Shown here: positions 1 through 5,552 of the stretch, piece after piece
Numbering within the stretch: the first letter of the stretch is position 1
How the letters are laid out: every line of letters begins with the position of its first letter
Origin: JAEUKQ01 sp964414755
Lineage (GTDB): Bacteria > Pseudomonadota > Alphaproteobacteria > JAEUKQ01
Direction of reading: 5' to 3'
Length of the DNA: 5,666 bases
Assembly: GCA_964414755.1 (NCBI GenBank)
Contig: CAYPXH010000059.1
Coordinates: forward strand, 1 to 5,666
The notes under the pieces: generated by a model
Databases searched by the model: none
What the model saw: the letters and a program-made list of their open reading frames with translations, nothing else
Told to the model about the DNA's origin: nothing
Made by a program: the position numbers and the translations under genes

Positions 1-538
1 ATTAATTGAACATCAAAACAAATTGTGGCGCGCCATTAAGATACATCACGCACAAAAGGCGCAGGGCGAGTCTTATTTGCAAATGGATTTACGCAATATT
101 AAAAATGGCACCAAATTAAGCGAGCGCTTTCGCTGGACCGAAATAGTTGAACTGGTCAAACTTGATGAAAGAACCTATCAGTTCTTGTACGGCAGTGGTG
201 ATGATTTCACATTTATGGACACAGAAAATTACGATCAAATAACTGTTAATCGCGATCTTATTGGCGATGCCGCACTTTTCTTGCAAGAAGGGATGGTTGT
301 CAATATTCAAACCCACGAAGGCCAACCGGTTAACGTTGCTTTGCCACAAACAGTGACCATGGAAATTGTTGAAGCCGATCCCGTGGTTAAGGGACAAACG
401 GCTTCATCATCATATAAACCGGCCAAGCTGGTTAATGGTGTTCGTATTATGGTTCCACCCCATATTGGAAGTGGTGTTCGGGTTGTTGTTAATACTGATG
501 ATTCAAGCTATGTTCGCGTAGCTAAAGACAAAGAATAG
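1..538 (+). CDS. efp: Elongation factor P, 5'-truncated by window edge
   Basis: EF-P binds the ribosome next to the P site and relieves stalling at polyproline stretches. The reading frame is open from base 2, where the codons read LIEHQNKLW, the EF-P N-terminal pattern (family: VIEHQGKLW). The TTG at 23 is therefore an internal Leu, not a start, and roughly 14 N-terminal residues lie outside the window. The 178 visible residues cover most of the KOW-like domain I and both OB domains. The C-terminal domain carries the family signature, VVKGQTASSSYKPAKLVNGV followed by MVPPHIGSG. The odd point is the domain I tip loop. An ungapped match to the usual VKPGKGGAF gives AQKAQGESY, so the residue normally modified (Lys, or Arg in other lineages) is Gln (codon 62-64), and Lys stands where Pro is usual. 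The gene ends in TAG at 536-538, 12 bases before the next start. Identity is certain; the activity or modification state of this variant is unknown. Confidence 0.97.
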   Translation, partial: LIEHQNKLWRAIKIHHAQKAQGESYLQMDLRNIKNGTKLSERFRWTEIVELVKLDERTYQFLYGSGDDFTFMDTENYDQITVNRDLIGDAALFLQEGMVVNIQTHEGQPVNVALPQTVTMEIVEADPVVKGQTASSSYKPAKLVNGVRIMVPPHIGSGVRVVVNTDDSSYVRVAKDKE

Positions 539-541
539 GTC

Positions 542-545
542 AGGA
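542..545 (+). promoter_or_regulatory. Ribosome binding site deciding the GTG start of suhB-like gene
   Basis: AGGA lies five bases before GTG at 551, which supports this non-ATG start over the in-frame ATGs about 30 bases further on. It sits in the short efp-suhB intergenic gap, consistent with co-transcription. Confidence 0.6.
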
Positions 546-550
546 TTATT

Positions 551-1317
551 GTGCAATTTACGCCAGTTTTATCCCCGGTCATGAATGTTATGATCAAAGC
601 CGTTTTTAAGGCTGCGCGCAGCCTTAAACGCGATTTTGGTGAAGTTGGCCATTTGCAGGTGTCTGTTAAGGGACCTGGTGATTTTGCTACCGCTGCAGAT
701 CTTCGTGCCGAGAAAATTTTGTCCGAAGAATTATTAAAGGCCAGGCCAACTTATGGGTTTTTGGGCGAAGAATCGGCTGAAATAATAGGTTCTGAGCCTG
801 ATTGCCGTTGGATTGTCGATCCATTAGATGGTACAAGTAACTTTATGCACGGGTTGCCGCATTTTGCCATATCGGTTGCGCTTGAGAAAAATGGCGACAT
901 GGTTGCTGGCGTTATTTATGATCCTGTTAAAAATGAACTGTTTCGCGCCGAAAAGGGGGGTGGGGCTTTCCTGAATGATCAGCGGCTGCGTGTTTCATCG
1001 CGTAAAAAGCTTGACGATTCATTGCTTGCGACTGGTATTCCCTTTCAGCAGGCTGCAAAACAGCCTGAATTTCTGCAACAATTACACATGGTTATGCCTA
1101 AGGTAGCTGGCGTGCGCCGCTGGGGTGCAGCAGCTTTGGATATGGCCTATGTTGCCGCGGGTCGGTATGAGGGGTATTGGGAAAATACCGTATCTCTGTG
1201 GGATATTGCTGCTGGTATTGTAATTGTTCGTGAAGCTGGCGGCAAAGTTACCGATATTGAGGGACAGAATAATTTTACCAACCGGTCGGTTGTTGCAACC
1301 AACGGCCATTTGCATAC
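551..1317 (+). CDS. suhB: Inositol monophosphatase family protein (SuhB-type), 3' end lost in assembly gap
   Basis: This is a Mg-dependent phosphatase of the inositol monophosphatase superfamily. Members hydrolyse myo-inositol-1-phosphate or related sugar phosphates; SuhB homologues also act in Nus-factor antitermination in E. coli, which cannot be inferred here. Visible motifs are GEES at residues 72-75, the metal-binding motif WIVDPLDGTSN at 87-97 (Asp90 and Asp93), and SLWDIAAG at 215-222, whose Asp218 is the third metal ligand. The N-terminal stretch RDFGEVGHLQVSVKGPGDF is typical of alphaproteobacterial members. The GTG start is backed by AGGA five bases upstream. After 255 complete residues (last read ATNGHLH) the sequence enters the N run; family members end at about 260-270 residues, so only a short tail is missing. 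Any reading frame continued past the gap is not meaningful. Tight spacing behind efp suggests one transcript. The precise substrate is not determined by sequence. Confidence 0.93.
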
Positions 1318-1417
1318 NNNNNNNNNNNNNNNNNNNNNNNNNNNNNNNNNNNNNNNNNNNNNNNNNNNNNNNNNNNNNNNNNNNNNNNNNNNNNNNNNNN
1401 NNNNNNNNNNNNNNNNN
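1318..1417. other. Assembly gap of 100 N
   Basis: Exactly 100 undetermined bases, the usual placeholder for a scaffold gap of unknown length. It hides the C-terminus of the suhB-like gene and the 3' part of the putative minus-strand RNA. The true distance between the two flanks, and what lies between them, cannot be read. Confidence 0.97.
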
Positions 1418-1460
1418 GTCATCAGTTCTAGGCACGTTAAGGCGCAGACCAGAATATATC

Positions 1461-1493
1461 CTGCCGCCGTCGGTGTAGGGGGGACGGCGGCAG
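1461..1493. repeat. Perfect 11-bp inverted repeat (hairpin)
   Basis: CTGCCGCCGTC (1461-1471) and GACGGCGGCAG (1483-1493) are perfect reverse complements around an 11-base loop. It directly abuts the next hairpin at 1494. No T-run follows on either strand, so it is not a standard intrinsic terminator. Confidence 0.85.
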
Positions 1494-1511
1494 CGGACGC
1501 CAAAGGCGCCC

Positions 1512-1551
1512 GTTACCGGGGCTTGGGTTGGGGTGGGGTAGCCCCGGTAAC
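1512..1551. repeat. Perfect 12-bp inverted repeat with G-rich loop
   Basis: GTTACCGGGGCT (1512-1523) and AGCCCCGGTAAC (1540-1551) are perfect reverse complements. The 16-base loop on the plus strand is made of G runs, so the same bases can form either a hairpin or a G-quadruplex (1518-1538). It shares its outer base with the neighbouring 8-bp stem. Confidence 0.85.
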
Positions 1552-1589
1552 TTGTCTGAGGGGGTTTTCCCTCAAGCCTTCAAAAGCAT

Positions 1590-1894
1590 GTTCCCATTAT
1601 AACTTAACCATCTTGGTAAATCAAGTTGTGTTGTTGGAAAAGATTAAAAGCACCTTAAGCGGCAGATTGGCAAAAAAGAACTTTATATCCTAAACAAATG
1701 ATGTGACACAGCAACAATCATGAACCATTATATAAATCTGAAAAGCAACAAAACAATCTAAGATCACAATAATATTGGCTTAATATATTTTCTTGAAACA
1801 GGCTTTAAGTGGTTGATCAGGCAAAACATACCGTTATCAATATTACCCTTGATGTCCATTTCATCTGCTAATTAAAAAACGATCTTATCAAGGC
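1590..1894. other. AT-rich intergenic stretch without a recognised gene
   Basis: Apart from the minus-strand promoter at 1596-1624, this stretch between the hairpin cluster and tRNA-Gln holds nothing that could be assigned. No reading frame has both a ribosome binding site and a protein-like composition. A run of six A (1874-1879), which reads as T on the minus strand, lies 16 bases past the tRNA-Gln 3' end, but no convincing stem precedes it. Confidence 0.6.
1596..1624 (-). promoter_or_regulatory. Sigma-70-type promoter reading into the hairpin cluster
   Basis: Read on the minus strand, TTGATT (1619-1624) is a 4/6 match to the -35 box and TATAAT (1596-1601) a perfect -10 box, separated by the ideal 17 bases. 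The predicted start is an A at about 1589. No protein start with a ribosome binding site follows, which points to an RNA product. Confidence 0.65.
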
Positions 1895-1968
1895 TGGCTG
1901 GGGGACTTGGATTCGAACCAAGGTTGACGGAGTCAGAATCCGTAGTCCTACCACTAGACGATCCCCCA
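1895..1968 (-). tRNA. tRNA-Gln (anticodon CTG)
   Basis: The minus strand folds as a full 74-base cloverleaf. The acceptor TGGGGGA pairs with TCCCCCA, with a weak U1-A72 pair and discriminator G, both normal for glutamine tRNAs. The D arm contains AGTGGTAGGA. The anticodon stem is ACGGA/TCCGT around loop TTCTGAC, with anticodon CTG at 1934-1936 (decodes CAG). The T arm contains GGTTCGAATCC. CCA is encoded (1895-1897). The anticodon and acceptor features make the Gln assignment secure. Confidence 0.97.
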
Positions 1969-1987
1969 ATTGGTAGAATTTAGCATA

Positions 1988-2016
1988 GCTATAGGCAATT
2001 TTATCCTAAAAAGCAA
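1988..2016 (-). promoter_or_regulatory. Likely promoter of tRNA-Gln
   Basis: Minus strand: TTGCTT (2011-2016), 17 bases, then TATAGC (1988-1993), placing the start about 12-14 bases before the tRNA 5' end. The tRNA-Ser gene at the right edge has a closely similar TTGCTT/TATAGA pair, which strengthens both. Confidence 0.5.
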
Positions 2017-2094
2017 GATCACTTCTATCTAATTGGCCATTTGGCCATAAGCTTTTGGCGTAATTAGTAGCGGTCGGATAACACCAAAAGCATG

Positions 2095-2119
2095 TTTCAA
2101 TAATACGAAAAAATTGAAA
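2095..2119 (-). terminator. Weak stem-loop after neuC, possible operon end
   Basis: TTTCAAT (2095-2101) and ATTGAAA (2113-2119) form a 7-bp AT-rich inverted repeat 12 bases beyond the neuC stop. It lacks a GC-rich stem and a proper T-run, so it is at best a weak terminator or an RNA 3'-end stabiliser. No better terminator was found before tRNA-Gln. Confidence 0.25.
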
Positions 2120-2131
2120 TATCTGGCTTGG

Positions 2132-3286
2132 TTAATAGGTAAGGTGCTTTTCAATATTGAGCGGTACTGTAGCCAGGCAGTCGGCAATACGTTTACCTGC
2201 TTGCCCATCGCCATACAGTAAATCGGTTGCCGGTTTGGGATTTTGCATATGGCGATGCACGGCCTTAATAATTTCTTGATGATTATAACTAACATCAAGA
2301 ACGTTTTGGCCACGTTCGCGGCCAAACTGTCTGGTTCCAATGTTGATCGCGGGCACACCTAAATAACTGCATTCACGAATGGCCACGCTTGAATTGCCAA
2401 TAATTGCATGGCTTCCTTTAAGCAATTTTAAAAATTCAACTGGAGGCAAATTTTTAAAAAAATGCACATTTTTTAATTGTCCAGATTCACGAAAAGCCCT
2501 AATTCCTTTAGATGTTCCGTCTGATCCAGCATCCACATTCGGCCAAAACCATAAGGTTGGAATGTTTAGTTGTGCAACAGCTTTTAATGTTTCTTCAATA
2601 TGAAGCCGAGATTCTTTATATTCGGTTGTTACAGGATGCTGCATCACAACCAAATACCCTTTGGATAGATCAAATCTTGGGCCAACACCACCGTATAAAC
2701 TAAATATGTCGCCAACAAGCGGCATTGTTTTCAATGCTTCATAAGCAATATCAATCGATGGGCAGCCGGTAACATAAACAGCTTCTGGTTTTTCACCCAT
2801 GCGGATAACCCGCTCGCGGGCACGCGATGTGCAAACCAAGTGTATATCGGCCAATTTGGTAATAGCATGACGCACTTTTTCATCAATTGATCCGGTGACC
2901 TCGCCACCTTGTAGGTGAACAAGCGGAATATTCATATAAGACGCTGCAACCGCCGTTGCCATTGTTTCAAAGCGGTCAGCAATTGTTACAACCATGTCTG
3001 GCTTAAGATTATCAAAAACGGTGGCTAATTCCGCCAACCCAAACCCGGTCGATTTTGCCGATGTTACCAAATTTTCGCCTTCCAGAATCATATATACTTG
3101 CCGGTCAACTTTAAAACCTTCTTTTTCGATCACTTTAACGGCATTACCATATAAATCGAGAAGAGCAGATGCGGCCACAACAAGTTGCAATTTTAAATCT
3201 TTGTGTTGTTGAATAGCTTGTAGTGCTGATTTTACACGGGAATAACTGGGGCGCGCTGTAATAACAACGCAAACATTTCTGGTCAT
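2132..3286 (-). CDS. neuC: UDP-N-acetylglucosamine 2-epimerase, hydrolysing
   Basis: NeuC-type enzymes convert UDP-GlcNAc to ManNAc plus UDP, the first committed step of sialic acid synthesis in the cytoplasm. The 384-residue protein has the full GT-B-like epimerase layout: ARPSYSR near residue 11 (family: SRAxYG/RPxYSR), ADRFE at 103-107 with the expected Asp-Arg pair, GGEVTGSIDE at 127-136 followed by VRHAITKLAD, QHPVTTE at 216-222, WFWPNVDAGSDG at 246-257, GNSS at 297-300 with IREC, NIGTRQFGRERG at 315-326, and a closing YGDGQAGKRIA. The usual Gly before Asp-Arg is Ala. Its ATG overlaps the neuB stop by one base (TAATG), so translation is probably coupled. Length is normal for the family. 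A relative acting on UDP-diacetamido-trideoxyhexose (legionaminic acid route) cannot be excluded from sequence alone, but none of the extra enzymes that route needs are in the window. Confidence 0.9.
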   Translation of the reverse strand: MTRNVCVVITARPSYSRVKSALQAIQQHKDLKLQLVVAASALLDLYGNAVKVIEKEGFKVDRQVYMILEGENLVTSAKSTGFGLAELATVFDNLKPDMVVTIADRFETMATAVAASYMNIPLVHLQGGEVTGSIDEKVRHAITKLADIHLVCTSRARERVIRMGEKPEAVYVTGCPSIDIAYEALKTMPLVGDIFSLYGGVGPRFDLSKGYLVVMQHPVTTEYKESRLHIEETLKAVAQLNIPTLWFWPNVDAGSDGTSKGIRAFRESGQLKNVHFFKNLPPVEFLKLLKGSHAIIGNSSVAIRECSYLGVPAINIGTRQFGRERGQNVLDVSYNHQEIIKAVHRHMQNPKPATDLLYGDGQAGKRIADCLATVPLNIEKHLTY

Positions 3287-4317
3287 TATTCGACATCTTT
3301 CTCAAGAATTTGTTGGTCTTTGTTAATAGCACTGCGTAAACGCCGGCCGATTAATTTCGAAAAATCTTCAGCACCAAGGCCACCACCAGGTTTTTTAAGG
3401 GCTAAATCGGCACCAGATAATTGATGTCCTGGCGCTAAATTGTGCCGTGCAACGATGCTTTTCATAAAAATTTGCCGCAACGGGGCTGCATGTTCGCCCA
3501 GAATTTGTTTGTTAACAGGATTGGCCAGCATTTTTTCAATAAACCGAACGCCCTGAACAAGTTGTTTTAATTCTTGGGTATTTACCGATGCAATAACATC
3601 TGGCCCAAACATTTCATGGCTTAGGGTTACGTGAACCTCCAGAACCTGGATACCCAATGTTGCAGCGGCCAAGCCAGCATAAAGAGTGGCCGAATGGTCA
3701 CTAAGGCCTACAGCTGTTTGATAACGTTTTCTGTAAATGTCAATCACATTCAAACCAACCGCTTCAGGCGGGCAGGGGTAAATGGTGGCGCACTGCATTA
3801 GGGCCAGTGGATTTCCCCAACCCTTAACTTGGGCAACAATCCGGTCAATTTCAGGCAGGTCACTCATACCCGTTGAAAGCATTATAGGTTGTTTGGTAGC
3901 AGCAATTTGCTCAAGCATTTGTACATTGTTAATCTCGCCCGACGCTATTTTCCAGCCAGCAACACCAACTTTTTTTAATAAATCAACGGCCTCAAGCGAG
4001 AAAGGAGAACTTAAGAACAGCAACCCTTTTTCAGTGGCATGATCTTTAAGTCCTTGCCATTGACTTTCCGTAAATTCCATGCGTCGCCAATAATCATACC
4101 GGCTGGCATCTTGTAGGCTGAATTTCTTCCGCCAAGGCTCGCCCGGGGTGCTTTCAGCCGCGGCAATATGGGTTTGAAATTTAATTGCATCAGCGCCAGT
4201 TTTGGCAACGGCGTCAATAAAAGCGTGTGCCATGCCCAGACTGCCATCATGGGATTGTGCTACCTCGGCAATAATGGTGCAGTTGCGGTTGGCTTGATTA
4301 TGTAACCATGTGCTCAT
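3286..4317 (-). CDS. neuB: N-acetylneuraminate (sialic acid) synthase
   Basis: NeuB condenses ManNAc with phosphoenolpyruvate to give Neu5Ac. The 343 residues match the usual size. The TIM-barrel part shows AEVAQSHDG (18-25; Glu18), DAIKFQ (43-48; Lys46 and Gln48), GWKIASGE (121-128; Lys123, Ser126, Glu128), LSTGMSDL (147-154), GLSDH (204-208), LEVH (226-229, with the metal-ligand His229) and GPD (238-240). Roles are assigned by alignment with N. meningitidis NeuB from memory. A C-terminal SAF/antifreeze-like domain follows (about 285-343: GHQLSGADL, KKPGGG, GRRLRSAI). In the SAF domain the Arg of the meningococcal KRPG motif, reported to contact substrate, is Lys309 here, a conservative change. 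AAAGGA lies eight bases before the ATG, and the start overlaps the neuA stop as ATGA. Related synthases for legionaminic or pseudaminic acid share the fold; pairing with NeuC favours Neu5Ac. Confidence 0.92.
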   Translation of the reverse strand: MSTWLHNQANRNCTIIAEVAQSHDGSLGMAHAFIDAVAKTGADAIKFQTHIAAAESTPGEPWRKKFSLQDASRYDYWRRMEFTESQWQGLKDHATEKGLLFLSSPFSLEAVDLLKKVGVAGWKIASGEINNVQMLEQIAATKQPIMLSTGMSDLPEIDRIVAQVKGWGNPLALMQCATIYPCPPEAVGLNVIDIYRKRYQTAVGLSDHSATLYAGLAAATLGIQVLEVHVTLSHEMFGPDVIASVNTQELKQLVQGVRFIEKMLANPVNKQILGEHAAPLRQIFMKSIVARHNLAPGHQLSGADLALKKPGGGLGAEDFSKLIGRRLRSAINKDQQILEKDVE

Positions 4318-5045
4318 GAAAGATGTCCTTTATTCTGTTGCTGGTTGCGCTGAAATATAAATTCAGCCCATTCCAAATCGATGGGTTCATCAATATTGAC
4401 AACAGTACCGTTAATTAAGATACCGACACAATTTTCTTCAATAATCTGTCCTTTATCAACCAAAGTTGATCGCCAGGCACAATAATAAAGACCATTGCGG
4501 GTGTAGTAAGCGGGAATGGATTGCCGATTGGAATGTTTAGCCCCATCTGCCATCAGGAAATGCACAACCTGGCGTTCGTCCATCGTTAAGGTTTTTTGCG
4601 GTGTGTAATGGCCGGGCACACGGCTAATCGAGGTTGCGGCGGCATAGCCCCCGTTAATCATGGTATCAACCATTCTTTCCATATCGGCCGTATTGCGAAA
4701 AGGAGAGGTTGGCTGTAGCAGGATTGAAATATCGAATTTTGTTTTCCAATGTTGTTCGCTGGCTTGCCAGGCATGTTTCCAGGCATCGGCACCTGCTGCG
4801 GTATCGGTTGCCAAGGCGGCCGGTCTTAGAAACGGTACATCAAGGCCGTATTTTTTACCTTCGGCGGCAATCTCGGCATCATCGGTGCTTAAAACAATCC
4901 GGTCAATCCACGGCAAAGTTTGGGCGAACAAAATACTATGACCAACCAGGCTGTGGGGACCAATTTTGCGCAAATTCTTGCGTGGAATTCCCTTGCTGCC
5001 ACCACGGGCTGGAATTACCGCCAGAATAGAATGATTCTTTCGCAT
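4314..5045 (-). CDS. neuA: CMP-N-acetylneuraminate cytidylyltransferase
   Basis: NeuA activates sialic acid with CTP to CMP-sialic acid, the donor for sialyltransferases. The 243-residue protein is a single-domain CMP-sugar synthetase: nucleotide-binding loop IPARGGSKGIPRKNL (11-25), STDD (53-56), FLRPAALATDTA (72-83), LLQPTSPFR (109-117), the sugar-site segment YTRNGLYY (181-188), and NIDEPIDLEWAE (217-228), whose Asp219 and Asp223 are the likely Mg ligands. An in-frame TAA 18 bases upstream leaves the ATG at 5045 as the only sensible start. Its ribosome binding site is poor (AAGG, 13 bases away), so it may depend on readthrough coupling from the DUF465 gene 21 bases upstream. The stop overlaps the neuB start (ATGA). 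No C-terminal esterase or hydrolase domain is fused, unlike E. coli NeuA. Specificity for Neu5Ac versus legionaminic acid is not settled by these motifs. Confidence 0.92.
   Translation of the reverse strand: MRKNHSILAVIPARGGSKGIPRKNLRKIGPHSLVGHSILFAQTLPWIDRIVLSTDDAEIAAEGKKYGLDVPFLRPAALATDTAAGADAWKHAWQASEQHWKTKFDISILLQPTSPFRNTADMERMVDTMINGGYAAATSISRVPGHYTPQKTLTMDERQVVHFLMADGAKHSNRQSIPAYYTRNGLYYCAWRSTLVDKGQIIEENCVGILINGTVVNIDEPIDLEWAEFIFQRNQQQNKGHLS
4325..4330 (-). promoter_or_regulatory. Ribosome binding site of neuB inside neuA
   Basis: AAAGGA on the minus strand, eight bases before the neuB ATG and within the last codons of neuA. It gives neuB its own strong initiation site despite the ATGA overlap. 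Confidence 0.65.
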
Positions 5046-5066
5046 AATAAACGAATAGCCTTAGTG

Positions 5067-5240
5067 TTATTTAACTTCATTACCAAGCTTATCAATTTCT
5101 TGTTTTAGCTGAAGCTTTTGGCGTTTTAACTCAGATAAAAGCTTTTGATCGGGTGCTGGTCGTGCCATTTCAAGGCGAATTTTTTCTTCAAGTTGCTGGT
5201 GACGATTTTTTAATTGATCGGCATGCGCTTTAATAGACAT
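5067..5240 (-). CDS. DUF465/YdcH-like small coiled-coil protein
   Basis: A 57-residue, charged, all-helical protein. The core KNRHQQLEEKIRLEMARPAP, followed by DQKLL and LKRQKLQLKQEID, matches the DUF465 (YdcH) family common in Alphaproteobacteria, in which conserved RP and LKRxKLxLKxEI elements form a short helical hairpin. The function of the family is unknown. The ATG at 5240 is preceded by AAAGGA with about ten bases of spacing, and family members begin at this point. The frame stays open upstream to 5435, but that extension is hydrophobic, unlike the family, and overlaps the promoter, so the short start is preferred. It is the first gene of the transcript that continues into neuA, 21 bases downstream. 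It may simply be a housekeeping gene that lends its promoter to neuABC; a role in sialic acid synthesis is not implied. Confidence 0.85.
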   Translation of the reverse strand: MSIKAHADQLKNRHQQLEEKIRLEMARPAPDQKLLSELKRQKLQLKQEIDKLGNEVK

Positions 5241-5279
5241 GGAATATATTTCCTTTCGACAAATAAATGTATTCATTAT

Positions 5280-5292
5280 GGCTATTATAGCC
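5280..5292. promoter_or_regulatory. Palindrome over the -10 element of the neu operon promoter
   Basis: GGCTATTATAGCC is a perfect 6-bp inverted repeat around a single central base and contains the whole -10 box. It is a possible operator site for a repressor, but one palindrome of this size may be chance. Confidence 0.3.
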
Positions 5293-5310
5293 ACTTTTGT
5301 AAACAGCCAA
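5284..5310 (-). promoter_or_regulatory. Probable promoter of the DUF465-neuABC operon
   Basis: Minus strand: TTGGCT (5305-5310, 4/6 to consensus), a short 15-base spacer, then a perfect TATAAT (5284-5289). Transcription would start near 5277, giving a leader of about 37 bases before the DUF465 ATG. The short spacer makes the -35 assignment uncertain. Confidence 0.5.
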
Positions 5311-5522
5311 CACAAAAAACAAGACAAGAAAATTATCGTGAAGTGGGCTTTAATAAAAGCTTCCAAATATTTATCAGGAAAATTTGTAAGGTGGTTGCCA
5401 AAAGCCAAAAATTCTTGCACGCTTGTGCCCAGCATTTGTGAAATGGCGTCAGGTAGAATAACGGAAATACATACTTGTTATGATTTTTTAGCAAATATGC
5501 GTAATGCTTTAAATAAAAAATG

Positions 5523-5552
5523 TTGCTTTCTGCAGCTAAGCTATTCTATAGA
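5523..5552 (+). promoter_or_regulatory. Likely promoter of tRNA-Ser
   Basis: TTGCTT (5523-5528), 18 bases, then TATAGA (5547-5552); start expected near 5559, about 20 bases before the tRNA. Each box is only a partial match to consensus, but the pair mirrors the one upstream of tRNA-Gln. Confidence 0.4.

Larger units (their letters stand above)
1418..1589 (-). ncRNA. Putative structured RNA of unknown family, 3' end in the gap
   Basis: Downstream of a strong minus-strand promoter, the RNA would start near 1589 and fold into four hairpins with almost no spacer. In transcript order they are: GAGGG/CCCTC within 1557-1576; a 12-bp stem 1540-1551/1512-1523; an 8-bp stem 1505-1512/1494-1501 with a three-base loop; and an 11-bp stem 1483-1493/1461-1471. 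In the third stem, A1497 and C1509 mismatch on the plus strand but form a G-U pair in minus-strand RNA, which favours transcription in this direction. Bases 1461-1551 are about 74% G+C (67 of 91) inside AT-rich flanks. No motif of tmRNA, RNase P RNA, SRP RNA or 6S RNA was recognised in the visible 172 bases. The alternative is a dispersed intergenic palindromic repeat: the loop with runs of C (GGGG/TGGG on the other strand) resembles such elements. Confidence 0.45.

Noticed and set aside
1418..1426. CTGATGA on the minus strand, as in the hammerhead ribozyme core
   Set aside because: Only seven bases, at the gap edge; the partner GAAA core and cleavage site cannot be seen.
1441..1471. Weak resemblance to the 3' end of a cobalamin riboswitch (AGACCAG...CCTGCC)
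   Set aside because: Spacing is wrong, the upstream conserved core is absent and no cobalamin-related gene follows.
1430..1551. Minus-strand proline- and glycine-rich peptide-like reading (LPGLPHPNPSPG...)
   Set aside because: This is the usual translation artefact of C-rich intergenic palindromes; it has no start with a ribosome binding site and ends quickly at a stop.
1318..1693. Continuation of the suhB-like frame through the gap to a stop at 1691-1693, and other frames spanning the N run
   Set aside because: The frame crosses 100 placeholder N, so phase is arbitrary; the residues after it do not resemble the inositol monophosphatase family and overlap the hairpin cluster.
1874..1894. 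Possible intrinsic terminator after tRNA-Gln (T-run on the minus strand)
   Set aside because: Six T residues are present, but only a three-base stem can be drawn in front of them.
2029..2053. TGGCCATTTGGCCA inverted repeat between neuC and tRNA-Gln as a terminator
   Set aside because: The loop is too small and no T-run follows on either strand.
1579..2095. Repeated 12-mer CAAAAGCATGTT at about 1581 and 2086
   Set aside because: A 12-base match is expected about once by chance in a window this size, and the flanks do not match further.
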